A stretch of DNA of 64,000 nucleotides from Gordonibacter sp034932485 (GTDB lineage: Bacteria; Actinomycetota; Coriobacteriia; Coriobacteriales; Eggerthellaceae). This document shows positions 16,488 through 25,794 of this stretch, piece after piece. The notes below the pieces were generated by a model, which saw nothing but the letters and a program-made list of their open reading frames with translations, ran no database searches and had not been told where the DNA came from. Positions within the stretch are counted from its first letter, which is position 1, and each line of letters starts with the position of its first letter. A program made the position numbers and the translations under genes. The DNA lies in contig JAYFOQ010000019.1 of the NCBI GenBank assembly GCA_034932485.1, positions 62,001-126,000 of the forward strand, in the 5' to 3' direction.

Positions 16488-18685
16488 GCACCCACTTTCT
16501 TCACCGTGACGGTTGTTTCCTGCGTCATTGCCGCACCGTAGGCAGGCTCCATATGGAACGGAACGTAGTCCATCTGACGCAGACCCACATTGTATGCCGT
16601 GTGCTGTTCAGGAGAGGAGCATCCATAATGGCTCGGCATATACAATGCCGTAGGATTCATGCGCTCAGTTACTTTCACGCGACAACGACCCGTGTGGTAG
16701 CTATTTGAAACTTCTACCTCATCACCGTCAGAAATACCTAGCTGAGCAGCCTTTTCGGTATTCATCCAAACGCGCGTCAGATCGTAATCCTTCGTGATCT
16801 GCATAAGATCCTCGATATTCGCCGTTTGCGTATGGCTGTGTATTGCCTGTTTACCTCCAATAAGGCGTAACTCATTACCTATCGGCATAGTGAGGGGTTC
16901 AACCCAAACAGGGCCGGCCGAAAGACCTGCCTTTGCGCAAGCCTCACTCGTAAACTGAACTTTACCTGTTGGCGTCTTCCACTTAGGAGTCGATCCGTAG
17001 CTATACGCTTTCTCGGGGAACGACGCCGTACCCGTCTGACGAAGCGTATCCAGCGAAAGGCCTACCGTGCGCAGTTGTGCATCTGCAAGCTCTTCCACGC
17101 TGAAATTGAAGTACTCGCCGACACCACACGCTTCTGCAAGTTCAGAGAAAATAACATCGACGGGCTTGGTGTTCGGATGAACCTTCTCTATAGCCTGATT
17201 ACGCAATGCCACAACGGGCACCATGCCGCCGATGAACTCAGGAATTTCAGTGCGCTCGAGGTAGCTGGTATCGGGTAACACATAATCGGCAAGCATTGCA
17301 GTTTCAGACATTTGAACGTCAATAACCACATTAAGATCCAAGTTGCCCAACGCTTCAGCGAGATACGCTGTATTGGAATAACCCGCAGCCATATTCGAAT
17401 TATAGAAGAACATAGCTTTAATCTTGCCTTCTTTGGCCTGCTGAGCTGCAAATAAATTTGAACCCATACCCGTCAGAGCCAGCGGATACTCGTCAGATCC
17501 TGCGATTTTCGCTTCAGGCTTCGGAACAGAGGGAAACTTCTTTTTATCAAGCGCAGACGGAGACACGCTCGAACCAAACAAAGCACCACCCTTTTGATTC
17601 CAGCAGCCCAAAAGCGTGTTAAATAAACAAATAGCACGTCCTGTTTCACCCGAGTTTTGGTACGAACAACCAAATGCTCCGCGCCAACTCGGCTCGATGG
17701 ACGCAGCGGGTGCAGCTTCAGCGAACTGAACAGCCAAACGCTCAATCGTCGTAGCGGGAATACCCGTAACTTCCTCTGCCCACTGAGGAGTATGGTCGGC
17801 AATAGAAGCAGCCCACTCTTCAAACCCAACCCCGTTGGCAGCAACATACTCTTTATCGTAAAGTCCTCGCGTAATAAGTACGTTGGACATAGCCAACACC
17901 AGCGCAAGATCGGTGCCAGGATTAATGGGCACCCACTCGCTGGCAAAAACTCGACTGTTGTTGCAGCGGGGGTCTACCAAGACGATGTTCGCACCATTTT
18001 CGTGAGCCTTTTGCAGCTCCATAACCGAACTAGGGCGAATAGCATCGGCATAACTGCGTCCAATGAACATTGTCATCTTGGAGTTTTCTACATCTGAAGC
18101 ATAACTCCCCGCACCAATAGCCTGCGTCATACCCGATTCTTTAGACAGATTACAGGCTGCGCCATGAGTGTATACATTTGCTGATCCCAATGCGTTCATG
18201 AAACGTGATGCATAATATTTGCCCGAAGGACGTGGGTCGTGCACCAAAGCAATTGCTTGAGGTCCGTCAGACCCAATAATGTCCTTCGTTTTCTCGGCAA
18301 TTTCGCTGTAGGCTTGCTCCCACGAAATAGCTTCGAATTTCCCTTGATCATTTTTCTTCAAAGGATCAGTCAGACGATCTTTTGAATAAGCAATCTGCGA
18401 GTAGCCGTACCCGCGAGCGCACAATTTGCTTTTTGCGTAAGGATGGTCTGCATCGCCGATAAGCTTCGTCAAACGTCCGTCGACGATGTAAGCCGTGAAT
18501 CCGCATTTAGTCGAGCAGGCGTTGCACAACGTATGGACGGTCTTTGTTTCACCGACCGGTGCCGCGTCATCAGCATGCGCCTGCTCCCAAGCGCTGAAGC
18601 TTACATAACCGGATGCCGCGGCGAGTGCAGCCACTCCCGCGCTCCCGGCCAGGAAGCTGCGCCTGGTTATAGCGTTTTCTGACAT
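16484..18685 (-). CDS. Tat-exported molybdopterin oxidoreductase catalytic subunit
   Basis: Catalytic subunit of a bis-MGD reductase, 733 residues from ATG 18685, which has GAGAGGA upstream; the frame stays open further upstream but without a better site. A Tat signal (TRRSFLAGSAG) opens the protein. A [4Fe-4S] motif follows at C54, C57, C61 and C89. The likely Mo ligand is C178 in THGAACN, aligned by eye with the THxxxC of thiosulfate/polysulfide reductases, where DMSO reductases have Ser. This favours a sulfur-compound or similar acceptor over DMSO, but the substrate is unproven. It is expressed with a TorD-like chaperone gene 59 nt upstream and the two electron-transfer subunits downstream. 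Confidence 0.92.
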   Translation of the reverse strand: MSENAITRRSFLAGSAGVAALAAASGYVSFSAWEQAHADDAAPVGETKTVHTLCNACSTKCGFTAYIVDGRLTKLIGDADHPYAKSKLCARGYGYSQIAYSKDRLTDPLKKNDQGKFEAISWEQAYSEIAEKTKDIIGSDGPQAIALVHDPRPSGKYYASRFMNALGSANVYTHGAACNLSKESGMTQAIGAGSYASDVENSKMTMFIGRSYADAIRPSSVMELQKAHENGANIVLVDPRCNNSRVFASEWVPINPGTDLALVLAMSNVLITRGLYDKEYVAANGVGFEEWAASIADHTPQWAEEVTGIPATTIERLAVQFAEAAPAASIEPSWRGAFGCSYQNSGETGRAICLFNTLLGCWNQKGGALFGSSVSPSALDKKKFPSVPKPEAKIAGSDEYPLALTGMGSNLFAAQQAKEGKIKAMFFYNSNMAAGYSNTAYLAEALGNLDLNVVIDVQMSETAMLADYVLPDTSYLERTEIPEFIGGMVPVVALRNQAIEKVHPNTKPVDVIFSELAEACGVGEYFNFSVEELADAQLRTVGLSLDTLRQTGTASFPEKAYSYGSTPKWKTPTGKVQFTSEACAKAGLSAGPVWVEPLTMPIGNELRLIGGKQAIHSHTQTANIEDLMQITKDYDLTRVWMNTEKAAQLGISDGDEVEVSNSYHTGRCRVKVTERMNPTALYMPSHYGCSSPEQHTAYNVGLRQMDYVPFHMEPAYGAAMTQETTVTVKKVGA

Positions 18686-18744
18686 AGCTGTATTCCTCTC
18701 TATATGCATGCCCGTGTGTTTCGTTTCCATGATGGCACCGTACC

Positions 18745-19428
18745 TCAGGCGCTCATTGCAGCAGCACTCTGCTGAGCGCGAATGCCTAAGAGCACATCGA
18801 TGAGCCCAATATAAAACCGCGCTTCGTCCCCAATCTCCAAAAGCCTCATTCGATAAGCGGTAAGCCAATCGAATCGCTCAGCAAGAAATTGCCCTGCTTG
18901 GCTTTGCATGTCGCTTCGCAACATAACAGCCACCAGATCCAACTCAAGTGCTAGATGGTCAGGACAGCCGGAGAAGCGATCGGGAATCGATAAGCCCATC
19001 GACTCAACCAACGCAGCCACATAGCGCGCTACATCGCTGAGATAAAGACCTTTTGCCTGGGGGAACGGCGTCTGCTCGTCAGGAATAACCGACCAAGTAG
19101 AATAAAGCGACTCCACCGGCAATGCCGAATCGATCAATCCTCCCGTAAAGTGCCGTGCCGAAAATAAATTCTTTTCCTCAAACGACGGCGGACAGAACAG
19201 TGCGTCCACCTCGCCTGCTGAAAGAAATTCCTGAAGGGGGCAGCGCTTACGCGCCCGTGCGAGAGGACTAAGGGTCAAGCCGAACGGCCGATCGTCTTGC
19301 AGCAGACGCCGAGCGCCATCCAAGAACTCAGACCATGTCGCGCTCCCTGTGAGGCGCTTCCAGTCAGTCTCGTCAACCGGCGCAAAGCACTTTGAAAGAA
19401 CAGAGAACACCGCTTCGTCTTCCATCAT
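18745..19428 (-). CDS. TorD/DmsD-family molybdoenzyme chaperone
   Basis: Helical cytoplasmic protein of 227 residues. TorD-family chaperones hold the apo-reductase and its Tat signal until the cofactor is loaded. The identification rests on size, the all-helical composition, the HLALELDLVAVML segment (family pattern E/D-P-D-H-x3-E) and the position directly before the catalytic gene. AAGGAGG precedes the ATG pair at 19428/19425. It is second in the operon, between the Tat ferredoxin and the catalytic subunit. Confidence 0.85.
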   Translation of the reverse strand: MMEDEAVFSVLSKCFAPVDETDWKRLTGSATWSEFLDGARRLLQDDRPFGLTLSPLARARKRCPLQEFLSAGEVDALFCPPSFEEKNLFSARHFTGGLIDSALPVESLYSTWSVIPDEQTPFPQAKGLYLSDVARYVAALVESMGLSIPDRFSGCPDHLALELDLVAVMLRSDMQSQAGQFLAERFDWLTAYRMRLLEIGDEARFYIGLIDVLLGIRAQQSAAAMSA

Positions 19429-19485
19429 CTTCTTCCCCTCCTTTTCCTCAGCTTAAGCGTGAGTGCATCATGGTTTGCCGGGACG

Positions 19486-20247
19486 TTATGCCGAAACGAT
19501 AGTCGTCGTGCGCACAACGCCCTGATCGATCACTTTCTGGGCAATATCTTCCCAGTCGATGAACTTAATAGCGCCGTTCGGGCACTGCTCGGCGCAACGA
19601 CCACACGAGATACACTTCGTCGACACGCCCGTCTTGGTATCAACGACAGGCATGTTCCACGGGCATGCCATGTGGCACATTCCGCAACCAATGCACGTTT
19701 TAGTATCGACCACACGCGCGCCCGTTTTCTCGTCGCTATAGATAGCATGAACGGGGCAGTAGTTTGCACAAGCGGGATCGGCACATTGCTTGCAGTGCTC
19801 CACCGTGAACTGACAGTCTTTGAACACGCCATCTACACCACCGACATTTGCGCCGAAGTTGTAATTCGGCCACACACGAACGCGGGCAATGCTCTGCTGC
19901 ACGCGACCGTCGTTTTTCAGCGTGCAAGACATCTCACAACGCTGACAGCCCGAACAACGGGCGCGGTCGGTTACAATCATCTTCGTAGGCGTTGTGCGCA
20001 ACTCAATGCGTCCAGAAGCAATGGATGCAGACGTAACACCCCACGACGCCAACACGCCGCCAACCACAAGACCGGCAACGCCACAGCCAGCCATGGCCAA
20101 CACGCTGCGACGCGTGAAAGTCTTCTGCTTGGACCCCTCCTCGACGTTAACAGCCTCGTGCGCAGACGCGGCTCCGTTCGCCTCAGGCGCAGCTGCCGGG
20201 ACGTTTTGGTCCTCGGAGGTGTTCTGGTTCAGATTAGTATCTGACAT
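19486..20247 (-). CDS. Tat-exported four-cluster ferredoxin, first gene of the molybdoenzyme operon
   Basis: Iron-sulfur protein of 253 residues. A long polar N-terminus precedes a Tat signal (FTRRSVLAMAG, about residues 43-75). Four cysteine groups follow: CSGCQRCEMSC, CKQCADPACANYC, CIGCGMCHMAC and CISCGRCAEQC, enough for four [4Fe-4S] clusters. It heads the leftward operon and also faces the aldehyde ferredoxin oxidoreductase gene across a repeat-rich spacer. Pairing of a ferredoxin like this with a roughly 700-residue AOR recalls E. coli ydhY/ydhV. It could serve the molybdoenzyme, the AOR, or both. The ATG follows GGGAGGGAG. Confidence 0.9.
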   Translation of the reverse strand: MSDTNLNQNTSEDQNVPAAAPEANGAASAHEAVNVEEGSKQKTFTRRSVLAMAGCGVAGLVVGGVLASWGVTSASIASGRIELRTTPTKMIVTDRARCSGCQRCEMSCTLKNDGRVQQSIARVRVWPNYNFGANVGGVDGVFKDCQFTVEHCKQCADPACANYCPVHAIYSDEKTGARVVDTKTCIGCGMCHMACPWNMPVVDTKTGVSTKCISCGRCAEQCPNGAIKFIDWEDIAQKVIDQGVVRTTTIVSA

Positions 20248-20607
20248 AGCCTGGTACTCCCTCCCTCACGTAGTAACGGTGAGTGTGTTTAATTCCTCCC
20301 TTGCCTACCACTTTGTCTCTTTGATTCACGAGCCAAAAGTGGCGACTGCACTCGAACGATTCCTTCCACAAGCACCACACAACGTTTGCAAGTATGCTCC
20401 ACATACGCAAAGTGGCATCCCCTCTTTGAGGTACTTCTTATCATTGACCGGCTATTTCGTAAAAATACCCTCAAAGAGGGGATACCCTGACTTTCTCGAT
20501 TGACATACTTGCAAAGACGATTTTTGTCGGCACTCGAACACGCATCTGCAGGTTCCCACACAACACGAACCTAAAGAATCAGTTATCCAAAGATTTGGAG
20601 ATGCAAT
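20248..20607. promoter_or_regulatory. Divergent regulatory region with nested inverted repeats
   Basis: A 360-bp spacer without a gene. Inner repeat: ATCCCCTCTTTGAGG at 20417-20431 and its exact complement at 20469-20483. Outer repeat: TTTGCAAGTATG at 20385-20396 and its exact complement at 20504-20515. A third related half-site CATACGCAAAG lies at 20402-20412. Between the inner arms is a possible promoter, TTGACC at 20444-20449 with TACCCT 16 nt later. The arrangement suggests paired operators that control both the AOR gene and the molybdoenzyme operon. Confidence 0.6.
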
Positions 20608-22752
20608 ATGGCTGACGAAACATCGTATGGATGGGCCGGTAAAATTCTCCGCGTCAATTTGAGCACGGGCTCAATTACAACGCAACCGACCGACCCTTAC
20701 AAAGAGTATATCGGCGGCATGGGCCTCGCCAACAAGATCATGTTCGATGAAGTGCCCGCTGGCACCGACCCGCTCTCACCCGAGAACAAGATCGTATTCG
20801 CCGTAGGTCCGCTAACGGCATCGGGCGTTCCCCTGGCCGGCCGCACCACCATCTGTAGCCTTTCGACATTTTCGAAGGACCACCTCATCATTGATGCACA
20901 CTGCGGCGGCATGCTGGGTGCAAAGCTGAAGCTGTCGGGTCATGATGCGCTGGTCGTTGAGGGCAAATCCGATCACCCGGTATACATCAACATCAAAGAC
21001 GACAAGGTGGAAATCAAGGATGCGAGCCCGGTATGGGGCCTAGGCACTCGTCCAGCTACCGAAGCGCTTAGCCGCATGGAGAGCACTAACGCTTGCGTGG
21101 CCACCATTGGACCTGCCGGCGAGAACTTGGTTCCCTATGCCGTCATCATGAACTCTCGTAACCACTCCGCTGGTGCAGGCGTGGGTGCTGTTATGGGGTC
21201 TAAGATGTGCAAGGCTGTTGTTGTCGAGGGCAATGGTTCCGTAAATGTCAAAGATCCTAAGGCAGTTGCCGAACTTTCCGACTATATGTTGCGCGAGATT
21301 ATCGGCTCAAACAACAACCACGTAGTACCTTCCACGCAACAAGAGTGGGCAGAATATTACGACAAGGGTTCTCGTTGGACGGCGCGCAAAGGTTTGTACT
21401 GGGCCGATGCCGAAGGCGAGCCTATCGAAACAGGCGAGCCAAAGCCGGGCGACATCAACACCGTAGGATATCGCTGCATGAAATCCACGAAGGATTTGGG
21501 TCCCGCAGCAGAAAAGTACACCATTAAGATGAACGGCTGTCACAGCTGCCCCATCCACTGCTACTCCGACCTACGCGTTGAAGGAGCAAAGGCTACAAGT
21601 GGCTTCGAGACTTCCGGCACCACCTGCGCCGCAAACTTCCCCGTGAGCGTGTATATGGAAAGCTTCTTGAAGATGGGGTTGAAAGAAGAAGCCAACGGCG
21701 ACCTAAGTGTACTTTGGGACACTACGACATCTAACACCATGGACAACATGGGCCTATGGTGCAACTATGCTCAGATCTATCGCGATATCGCCTATTGTCA
21801 CACTGCCGGCGTGTTTAAGCGCGTACTGCCCGAAGCTGAATATGCTTCTATCGATTGGGGCAAATTCGACGCTGATCGCCGCGATCCTTCGATCATGGTA
21901 GACATTATCACCAAGATTTCGCAAAACGATTCTGAGATATCCTATCTTGCACATGGCCCCTATGTATGGTGTGAGCGCTGGGGTGAGCAGAAGTGGTTTG
22001 ACAACGCAAAATCTACGTTGGTAAATTACCGCGGCTGGCCCGTACATCACTCCATCGAATGCTTTGGCCAAGTGGGTGCTGTTTACAACATGCTGTTCAA
22101 CCGCGATGACATGATACACTCCGCCGTAAACTTCCAAGGTTGTGGCCTACCCTTCGAGTTAAAGCAGCAAATTGCCGAAGAGGTTTGGGGCGGTGCTGAT
22201 GCCATCGACAAGGACAAAAACTATACTCCCATGAACGATCACAAGGCCAATTTCGCCTGGTGGTCTGTCGTAACCGATGTGTTGCACGACTCTCTGACGC
22301 TTTGCAACTGGGTCTGGCCGATGACCATGAGCCCCACAAAGGCCCGAGATTACCGCGGCGACCTTGATCTTGAAGCCAAGTTCTTCGAAGCGGTTACCGG
22401 CGAAGATGTAACAACCGACGATCTGTACAAAGCTGCTGCCAAGATCATGACGCTACAGCGCGCCAATACCGTGCGAGGCATGACGAAGGCTGACGGATCT
22501 CTCGGCAACAATAATCTGCGTGAAGACCATGACGTTATTACCAAGTGGGCATTCGATAAAGATCCCGACAAGAAGGCGTTCACTGAAGGCACCGACAAGA
22601 TGGACCGTGACGACTTCCAGACAGCCCTAGGCATGGTGTACACCAAGTTTGGCTGGGACGAGAAGTTGGGATGCCCCACCGCAGCGTGTCTCGATGAGTA
22701 CGGCATGGCTGACGTGAAGGAAGAGCTACAGTCCCTGAACCTTTTACCATAA
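20608..22752 (+). CDS. Aldehyde ferredoxin oxidoreductase (tungstopterin family, YdhV-like length)
   Basis: Cytoplasmic oxidoreductase of 714 residues of the AOR family, which oxidises aldehydes to acids, or reduces acids, with ferredoxin and a W/Mo bis-pterin. The N-terminus shows the family pattern (ILRVNLSTGSI, GGMGLANKIMFDEV, GPLTASGVPLAGR). The iron-sulfur ligands are in CHSCPIHC (about residue 311) with a late Cys near the C-terminus (GCPTAAC). Archaeal AORs are about 600 residues; 714 is closer to E. coli YdhV (about 700). GGAG precedes the ATG by 6 nt. It is a single-gene unit ending in a strong terminator, and it diverges from a Tat ferredoxin that may be its partner. Confidence 0.92.
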   Translation: MADETSYGWAGKILRVNLSTGSITTQPTDPYKEYIGGMGLANKIMFDEVPAGTDPLSPENKIVFAVGPLTASGVPLAGRTTICSLSTFSKDHLIIDAHCGGMLGAKLKLSGHDALVVEGKSDHPVYINIKDDKVEIKDASPVWGLGTRPATEALSRMESTNACVATIGPAGENLVPYAVIMNSRNHSAGAGVGAVMGSKMCKAVVVEGNGSVNVKDPKAVAELSDYMLREIIGSNNNHVVPSTQQEWAEYYDKGSRWTARKGLYWADAEGEPIETGEPKPGDINTVGYRCMKSTKDLGPAAEKYTIKMNGCHSCPIHCYSDLRVEGAKATSGFETSGTTCAANFPVSVYMESFLKMGLKEEANGDLSVLWDTTTSNTMDNMGLWCNYAQIYRDIAYCHTAGVFKRVLPEAEYASIDWGKFDADRRDPSIMVDIITKISQNDSEISYLAHGPYVWCERWGEQKWFDNAKSTLVNYRGWPVHHSIECFGQVGAVYNMLFNRDDMIHSAVNFQGCGLPFELKQQIAEEVWGGADAIDKDKNYTPMNDHKANFAWWSVVTDVLHDSLTLCNWVWPMTMSPTKARDYRGDLDLEAKFFEAVTGEDVTTDDLYKAAAKIMTLQRANTVRGMTKADGSLGNNNLREDHDVITKWAFDKDPDKKAFTEGTDKMDRDDFQTALGMVYTKFGWDEKLGCPTAACLDEYGMADVKEELQSLNLLP

Positions 22753-22779
22753 ATAACCTATCCTTCAGGACGGATGTCA

Positions 22780-22790
22780 CCCCCCCCCCC
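22780..22790. repeat. Poly-C tract of 11 bases
   Basis: Run of 11 C in the 3' flank of the AOR gene, framed by GATGTC and GACATC, which could pair around it. It is noncoding. Such tracts are length-variable and error-prone in sequencing. Confidence 0.9.
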
Positions 22791-22806
22791 GACATCTGCT
22801 CCCTAT

Positions 22807-22841
22807 AAAGAAGCCCTTCGTATTTTTCGAAGGGCTTCTTT
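22807..22841 (+). terminator. Terminator of the AOR gene
   Basis: Perfect 14-bp stem, AAAGAAGCCCTTCG at 22807-22820 and CGAAGGGCTTCTTT at 22828-22841, with a 7-nt loop. The A-run and T-run are part of the stem, so it can act in both directions. Confidence 0.85.
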
Positions 22842-22897
22842 ACTCCCGCAAAGCTGCTCAACTTGTAGCACAACCACAAATCGAGCGCATAAACACC

Positions 22898-22929
22898 GGA
22901 GGGCTGCCCGAAAACTCGAGCAGCCCTCC
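22898..22929 (-). terminator. Terminator of leuS
   Basis: GGAGGGCTGC at 22898-22907 pairs with GCAGCCCTCC at 22920-22929. It lies 30 nt past the leuS stop; only a weak U-run follows on the minus strand. Confidence 0.6.
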
Positions 22930-22959
22930 TTATCTACACGTTTTAGGCTTTGTCGACAG

Positions 22960-25539
22960 CTACTTCGCCACAATGTTTACCAGGCGGCCGGGCACTACGA
23001 CAACCTTCTTCACATCTTTACCCGCAAGTTCAGCCTCGACAGAAGCTAAACCAGCAGCTCTCACGTCACTTTCAGCAGCATCAGCAGCCATCACAATTTT
23101 AGCTTTAACCTTACCGTTCACCTGCACTGCAAGCTCAACCTCGTCTGCTTTCGCCTGCTTGGGGTCAAACTCGGGCCAAGGCTGCACATGCACCGAACCT
23201 TCATTACCCAATACGCCCTGCCACAACTCCTCGGCCCAATGCGGGGCGATAGGGGCCATCAACTTAACTACCACTTCGGCAACCTCTCGGTCGAAGTCGC
23301 GCGAGAACGAACAGGCCGCACGCTCCTGAGCCGAACACCTACGCAAATAGTCACTTGCCGCGTTTGTTAGCTCCATGATGGCTGCAATGGCGGTATTGAA
23401 GTTGTTGCGGTCAAAATCATCCACAACCTTGCCTACCACACGATGTCGCTCGCGAACGAGCTGTTCAAGTGCCTGCTTCCCCTCATCCTCAGAAGCACCC
23501 GCCTGGAACAGCGTCTCTTCGTCGGCCACACCAGCCAAGTCACTCACAATACGCCACGCGCGGTTCATGAACTTGTAAATACCGGCCAGCCCGTCCTCAT
23601 TCCACTGCAGCTCCTTGTCGGGCGGAGCCATGAACAGAATATAAGCACGTACGGCATCGGCCCCGTAGCCAGCAATCATTTCTTCAGGCGAAATAACGTT
23701 ACCCTTCGACTTGCTCATTACGTCACCGTGCTCATCGAGCACCATACCCTGCGTAAGCAGGTTCATGAACGGCTCATCGAAGTCGAGCATACCCATATCG
23801 CGCAGCGCCTTGGTATAGAACCGGCTGTAGAGTAAGTGCAGAATGGCGTGCTCAATGCCGCCGATATACTGGTCAACGGGCATCCAGCGATTGGCTTTCT
23901 CGGGCGCGAATGGCAGCTCTTCATTGTGCGGATCGGTGTAACGTAAGTAATACCAGCTTGAACACGTAAACGTGTCCATGGTGTCCGTTTCACGCTTCGC
24001 CGGAGCGCCGCACACAGGGCATGTTGTATTCACAAAAGCCTCATGCGTTGCCAGCGTCTCTCCCGCAGCCAAATCGATATCCTCAGGCAAGCGCACCGGC
24101 AAATCGGCTTCGGGCACCGGCACCAAACCGCAGTTCTCACAGTGAATAGCCGGAATGGGGTTGCCCCAGTAGCGCTGACGGCTGATAAGCCAATCGCGCA
24201 GGCGGAACTGCACCGTTTTCTTTCCCTTGCCCTGGGCCTCAAGATCGCTCATGATGGCATCCACGGCCGGGCTGTGCTTACCGCCCACCATACCAGTGTA
24301 GGCGCCAGACTGCACGAGCACACCCTCGGCATCATATGCCTTTTCCCAGTCCACCGACGTGACGAGACGATCCTGCACACCATCCAATTGCGGGAACAGT
24401 GAATCGTCTTCACCCAAGATGATGGGAATGATAGGCAGATCGTATTTACGCGCAAACTCGAAATCGCGCTGATCGCCGCACGGCACCGCCATGACAGCGC
24501 CAGTTCCATAATCACTCACGATATAGTCGGCTACCCACACCGGCACCTTTTCGCCGTTCACCGGATTAACCATATAACGACCGGTGAAGGCACCATGCTT
24601 CTCGCGGTCTCCCTGCGCTCGCTCAACAGCGCTCACCTTGGAGGCTTGCTCCACCACCTCGCGCACCGACGCTTCGTATTCGGTACCTTCAACCAGATCC
24701 ATAAGACCTTGATACTCAGGCGCCAACAAAAAGAATGAACATCCGAACAAGGTATCAGGACGCGTGGTGAAAACGGTGATAGTATCAGCTTCGGTCGGAT
24801 CAGTCGGAGCATTGCCGTCACGATCGCACAACAGGAAGTCTACCTCAGCCCCCTCAGAGCGGCCAATCCAGTTGGCCTGCATCTGTTTTACCCGGTCGGG
24901 CCAGCCGTTCAGCTGATCGAGATCGTCCAACAACTCTTGGGCGTAGTCGGTTATTTTCAGGTACCACTGCGTCAGGTCGCGCTTTTCCACCTCGCTGTCG
25001 CAACGCCAGCACTTCCCTTCAATAACCTGCTCGTTTGCAAGCACCGTCTCGCAATGCGAGCACCAGTTCACCGGACTATTGCGACGCTCTACCAGACCGC
25101 GCTTCCACATTTGAAGAAATATCCACTGACCCCAGTGATAGTATTCAGGGTCGCATGCCACAACGGTACGGTCCCAATCGTAGGAAAAACCCATACGCTT
25201 AAACGACGCCTTCTGCGTTTCGATATTGGCATGGGTCCACATCGCAGGATGGCTATTGCGCTTAATAGCTGCGTTTTCGGCAGGCAGTCCAAACGCATCC
25301 CACCCCATGGGATGCAACACATCAAAGCCACGCATCTTCGAGAAACGCGCAACAACATCGCCGATGGTGTAATTACGAACATGTCCCATATGGATATCGC
25401 CCGATGGGTACGGGAACATCTCCAACACGTACTTCTTCGGCTTGGAGGTGTCTTCGGTCACACGATAAAGGTCAACGTCGGCCCACTGCTTTTGCCAGCG
25501 AGGCTCGATCTCGTGCGGATTGTAAGGTTTCATGGTCAT
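22960..25539 (-). CDS. leuS: Leucyl-tRNA synthetase
   Basis: Class I aminoacyl-tRNA synthetase of 859 residues that charges tRNA-Leu. The signature HIGH appears as HMGH (PYPSGDIHMGHVRNYTIGD, about residue 50) and KMSKS as MSKSKGN (about residue 613). A large editing domain lies between them, followed by the anticodon-binding helices and a C-terminal domain ending in KKVVVVPGRLVNIV. The length is normal for bacterial LeuRS. GAGGAA precedes ATG 25539; an ATG two codons later is the alternative. A structured leader lies upstream. Confidence 0.98.
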   Translation of the reverse strand: MTMKPYNPHEIEPRWQKQWADVDLYRVTEDTSKPKKYVLEMFPYPSGDIHMGHVRNYTIGDVVARFSKMRGFDVLHPMGWDAFGLPAENAAIKRNSHPAMWTHANIETQKASFKRMGFSYDWDRTVVACDPEYYHWGQWIFLQMWKRGLVERRNSPVNWCSHCETVLANEQVIEGKCWRCDSEVEKRDLTQWYLKITDYAQELLDDLDQLNGWPDRVKQMQANWIGRSEGAEVDFLLCDRDGNAPTDPTEADTITVFTTRPDTLFGCSFFLLAPEYQGLMDLVEGTEYEASVREVVEQASKVSAVERAQGDREKHGAFTGRYMVNPVNGEKVPVWVADYIVSDYGTGAVMAVPCGDQRDFEFARKYDLPIIPIILGEDDSLFPQLDGVQDRLVTSVDWEKAYDAEGVLVQSGAYTGMVGGKHSPAVDAIMSDLEAQGKGKKTVQFRLRDWLISRQRYWGNPIPAIHCENCGLVPVPEADLPVRLPEDIDLAAGETLATHEAFVNTTCPVCGAPAKRETDTMDTFTCSSWYYLRYTDPHNEELPFAPEKANRWMPVDQYIGGIEHAILHLLYSRFYTKALRDMGMLDFDEPFMNLLTQGMVLDEHGDVMSKSKGNVISPEEMIAGYGADAVRAYILFMAPPDKELQWNEDGLAGIYKFMNRAWRIVSDLAGVADEETLFQAGASEDEGKQALEQLVRERHRVVGKVVDDFDRNNFNTAIAAIMELTNAASDYLRRCSAQERAACSFSRDFDREVAEVVVKLMAPIAPHWAEELWQGVLGNEGSVHVQPWPEFDPKQAKADEVELAVQVNGKVKAKIVMAADAAESDVRAAGLASVEAELAGKDVKKVVVVPGRLVNIVAK

Positions 25540-25551
25540 GCTATTTCCTCG

Positions 25552-25613
25552 TCAGGTCGATGCGGTCGTAACAACAATGGGTGCGCATCGAGCTCCCACC
25601 ATCAACGACCGCA
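25552..25613 (-). promoter_or_regulatory. Structured leader of leuS with a possible 16-codon leader ORF
   Basis: TGCGGTCGT at 25561-25569 pairs with ACGACCGCA at 25605-25613, with a weaker TGGG/CCCA stem inside. On the minus strand the same segment holds an ATG-started 16-codon ORF (25602-25552, ending in TGA) containing Ile-Val-Val and stopping just before the leuS ribosome site. No Shine-Dalgarno is visible for it and no T-box core motif is present. Confidence 0.3.
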
Positions 25614-25662
25614 GGCCCCCGCACGCGTCCGCGCAGGTAACCGTTTATTCGCGAATGTTCCC

Positions 25663-25668
25663 ATTATA
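25663..25668 (-). promoter_or_regulatory. Putative -10 box of leuS
   Basis: TATAAT on the minus strand, about 124 nt before the leuS start, with no clear -35. It would give a leader of about 115 nt containing the hairpin at 25561-25613. Confidence 0.35.
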
Positions 25669-25794
25669 GTGATATTGGCAAGAACGCGAAGAGCAAGATG
25701 AAGAATTAGCGTAGGCTACGTATGCAGGTTAAAACCTTAGAGCCCTCATCCGCACACTTGCTCAACTGCCCCGATCAAGTGTAGACACCTTCCT

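Noticed and set aside
25552..25668. T-box riboswitch upstream of leuS
   Set aside because: The conserved T-box core and specifier loop pattern are not visible in the leader.
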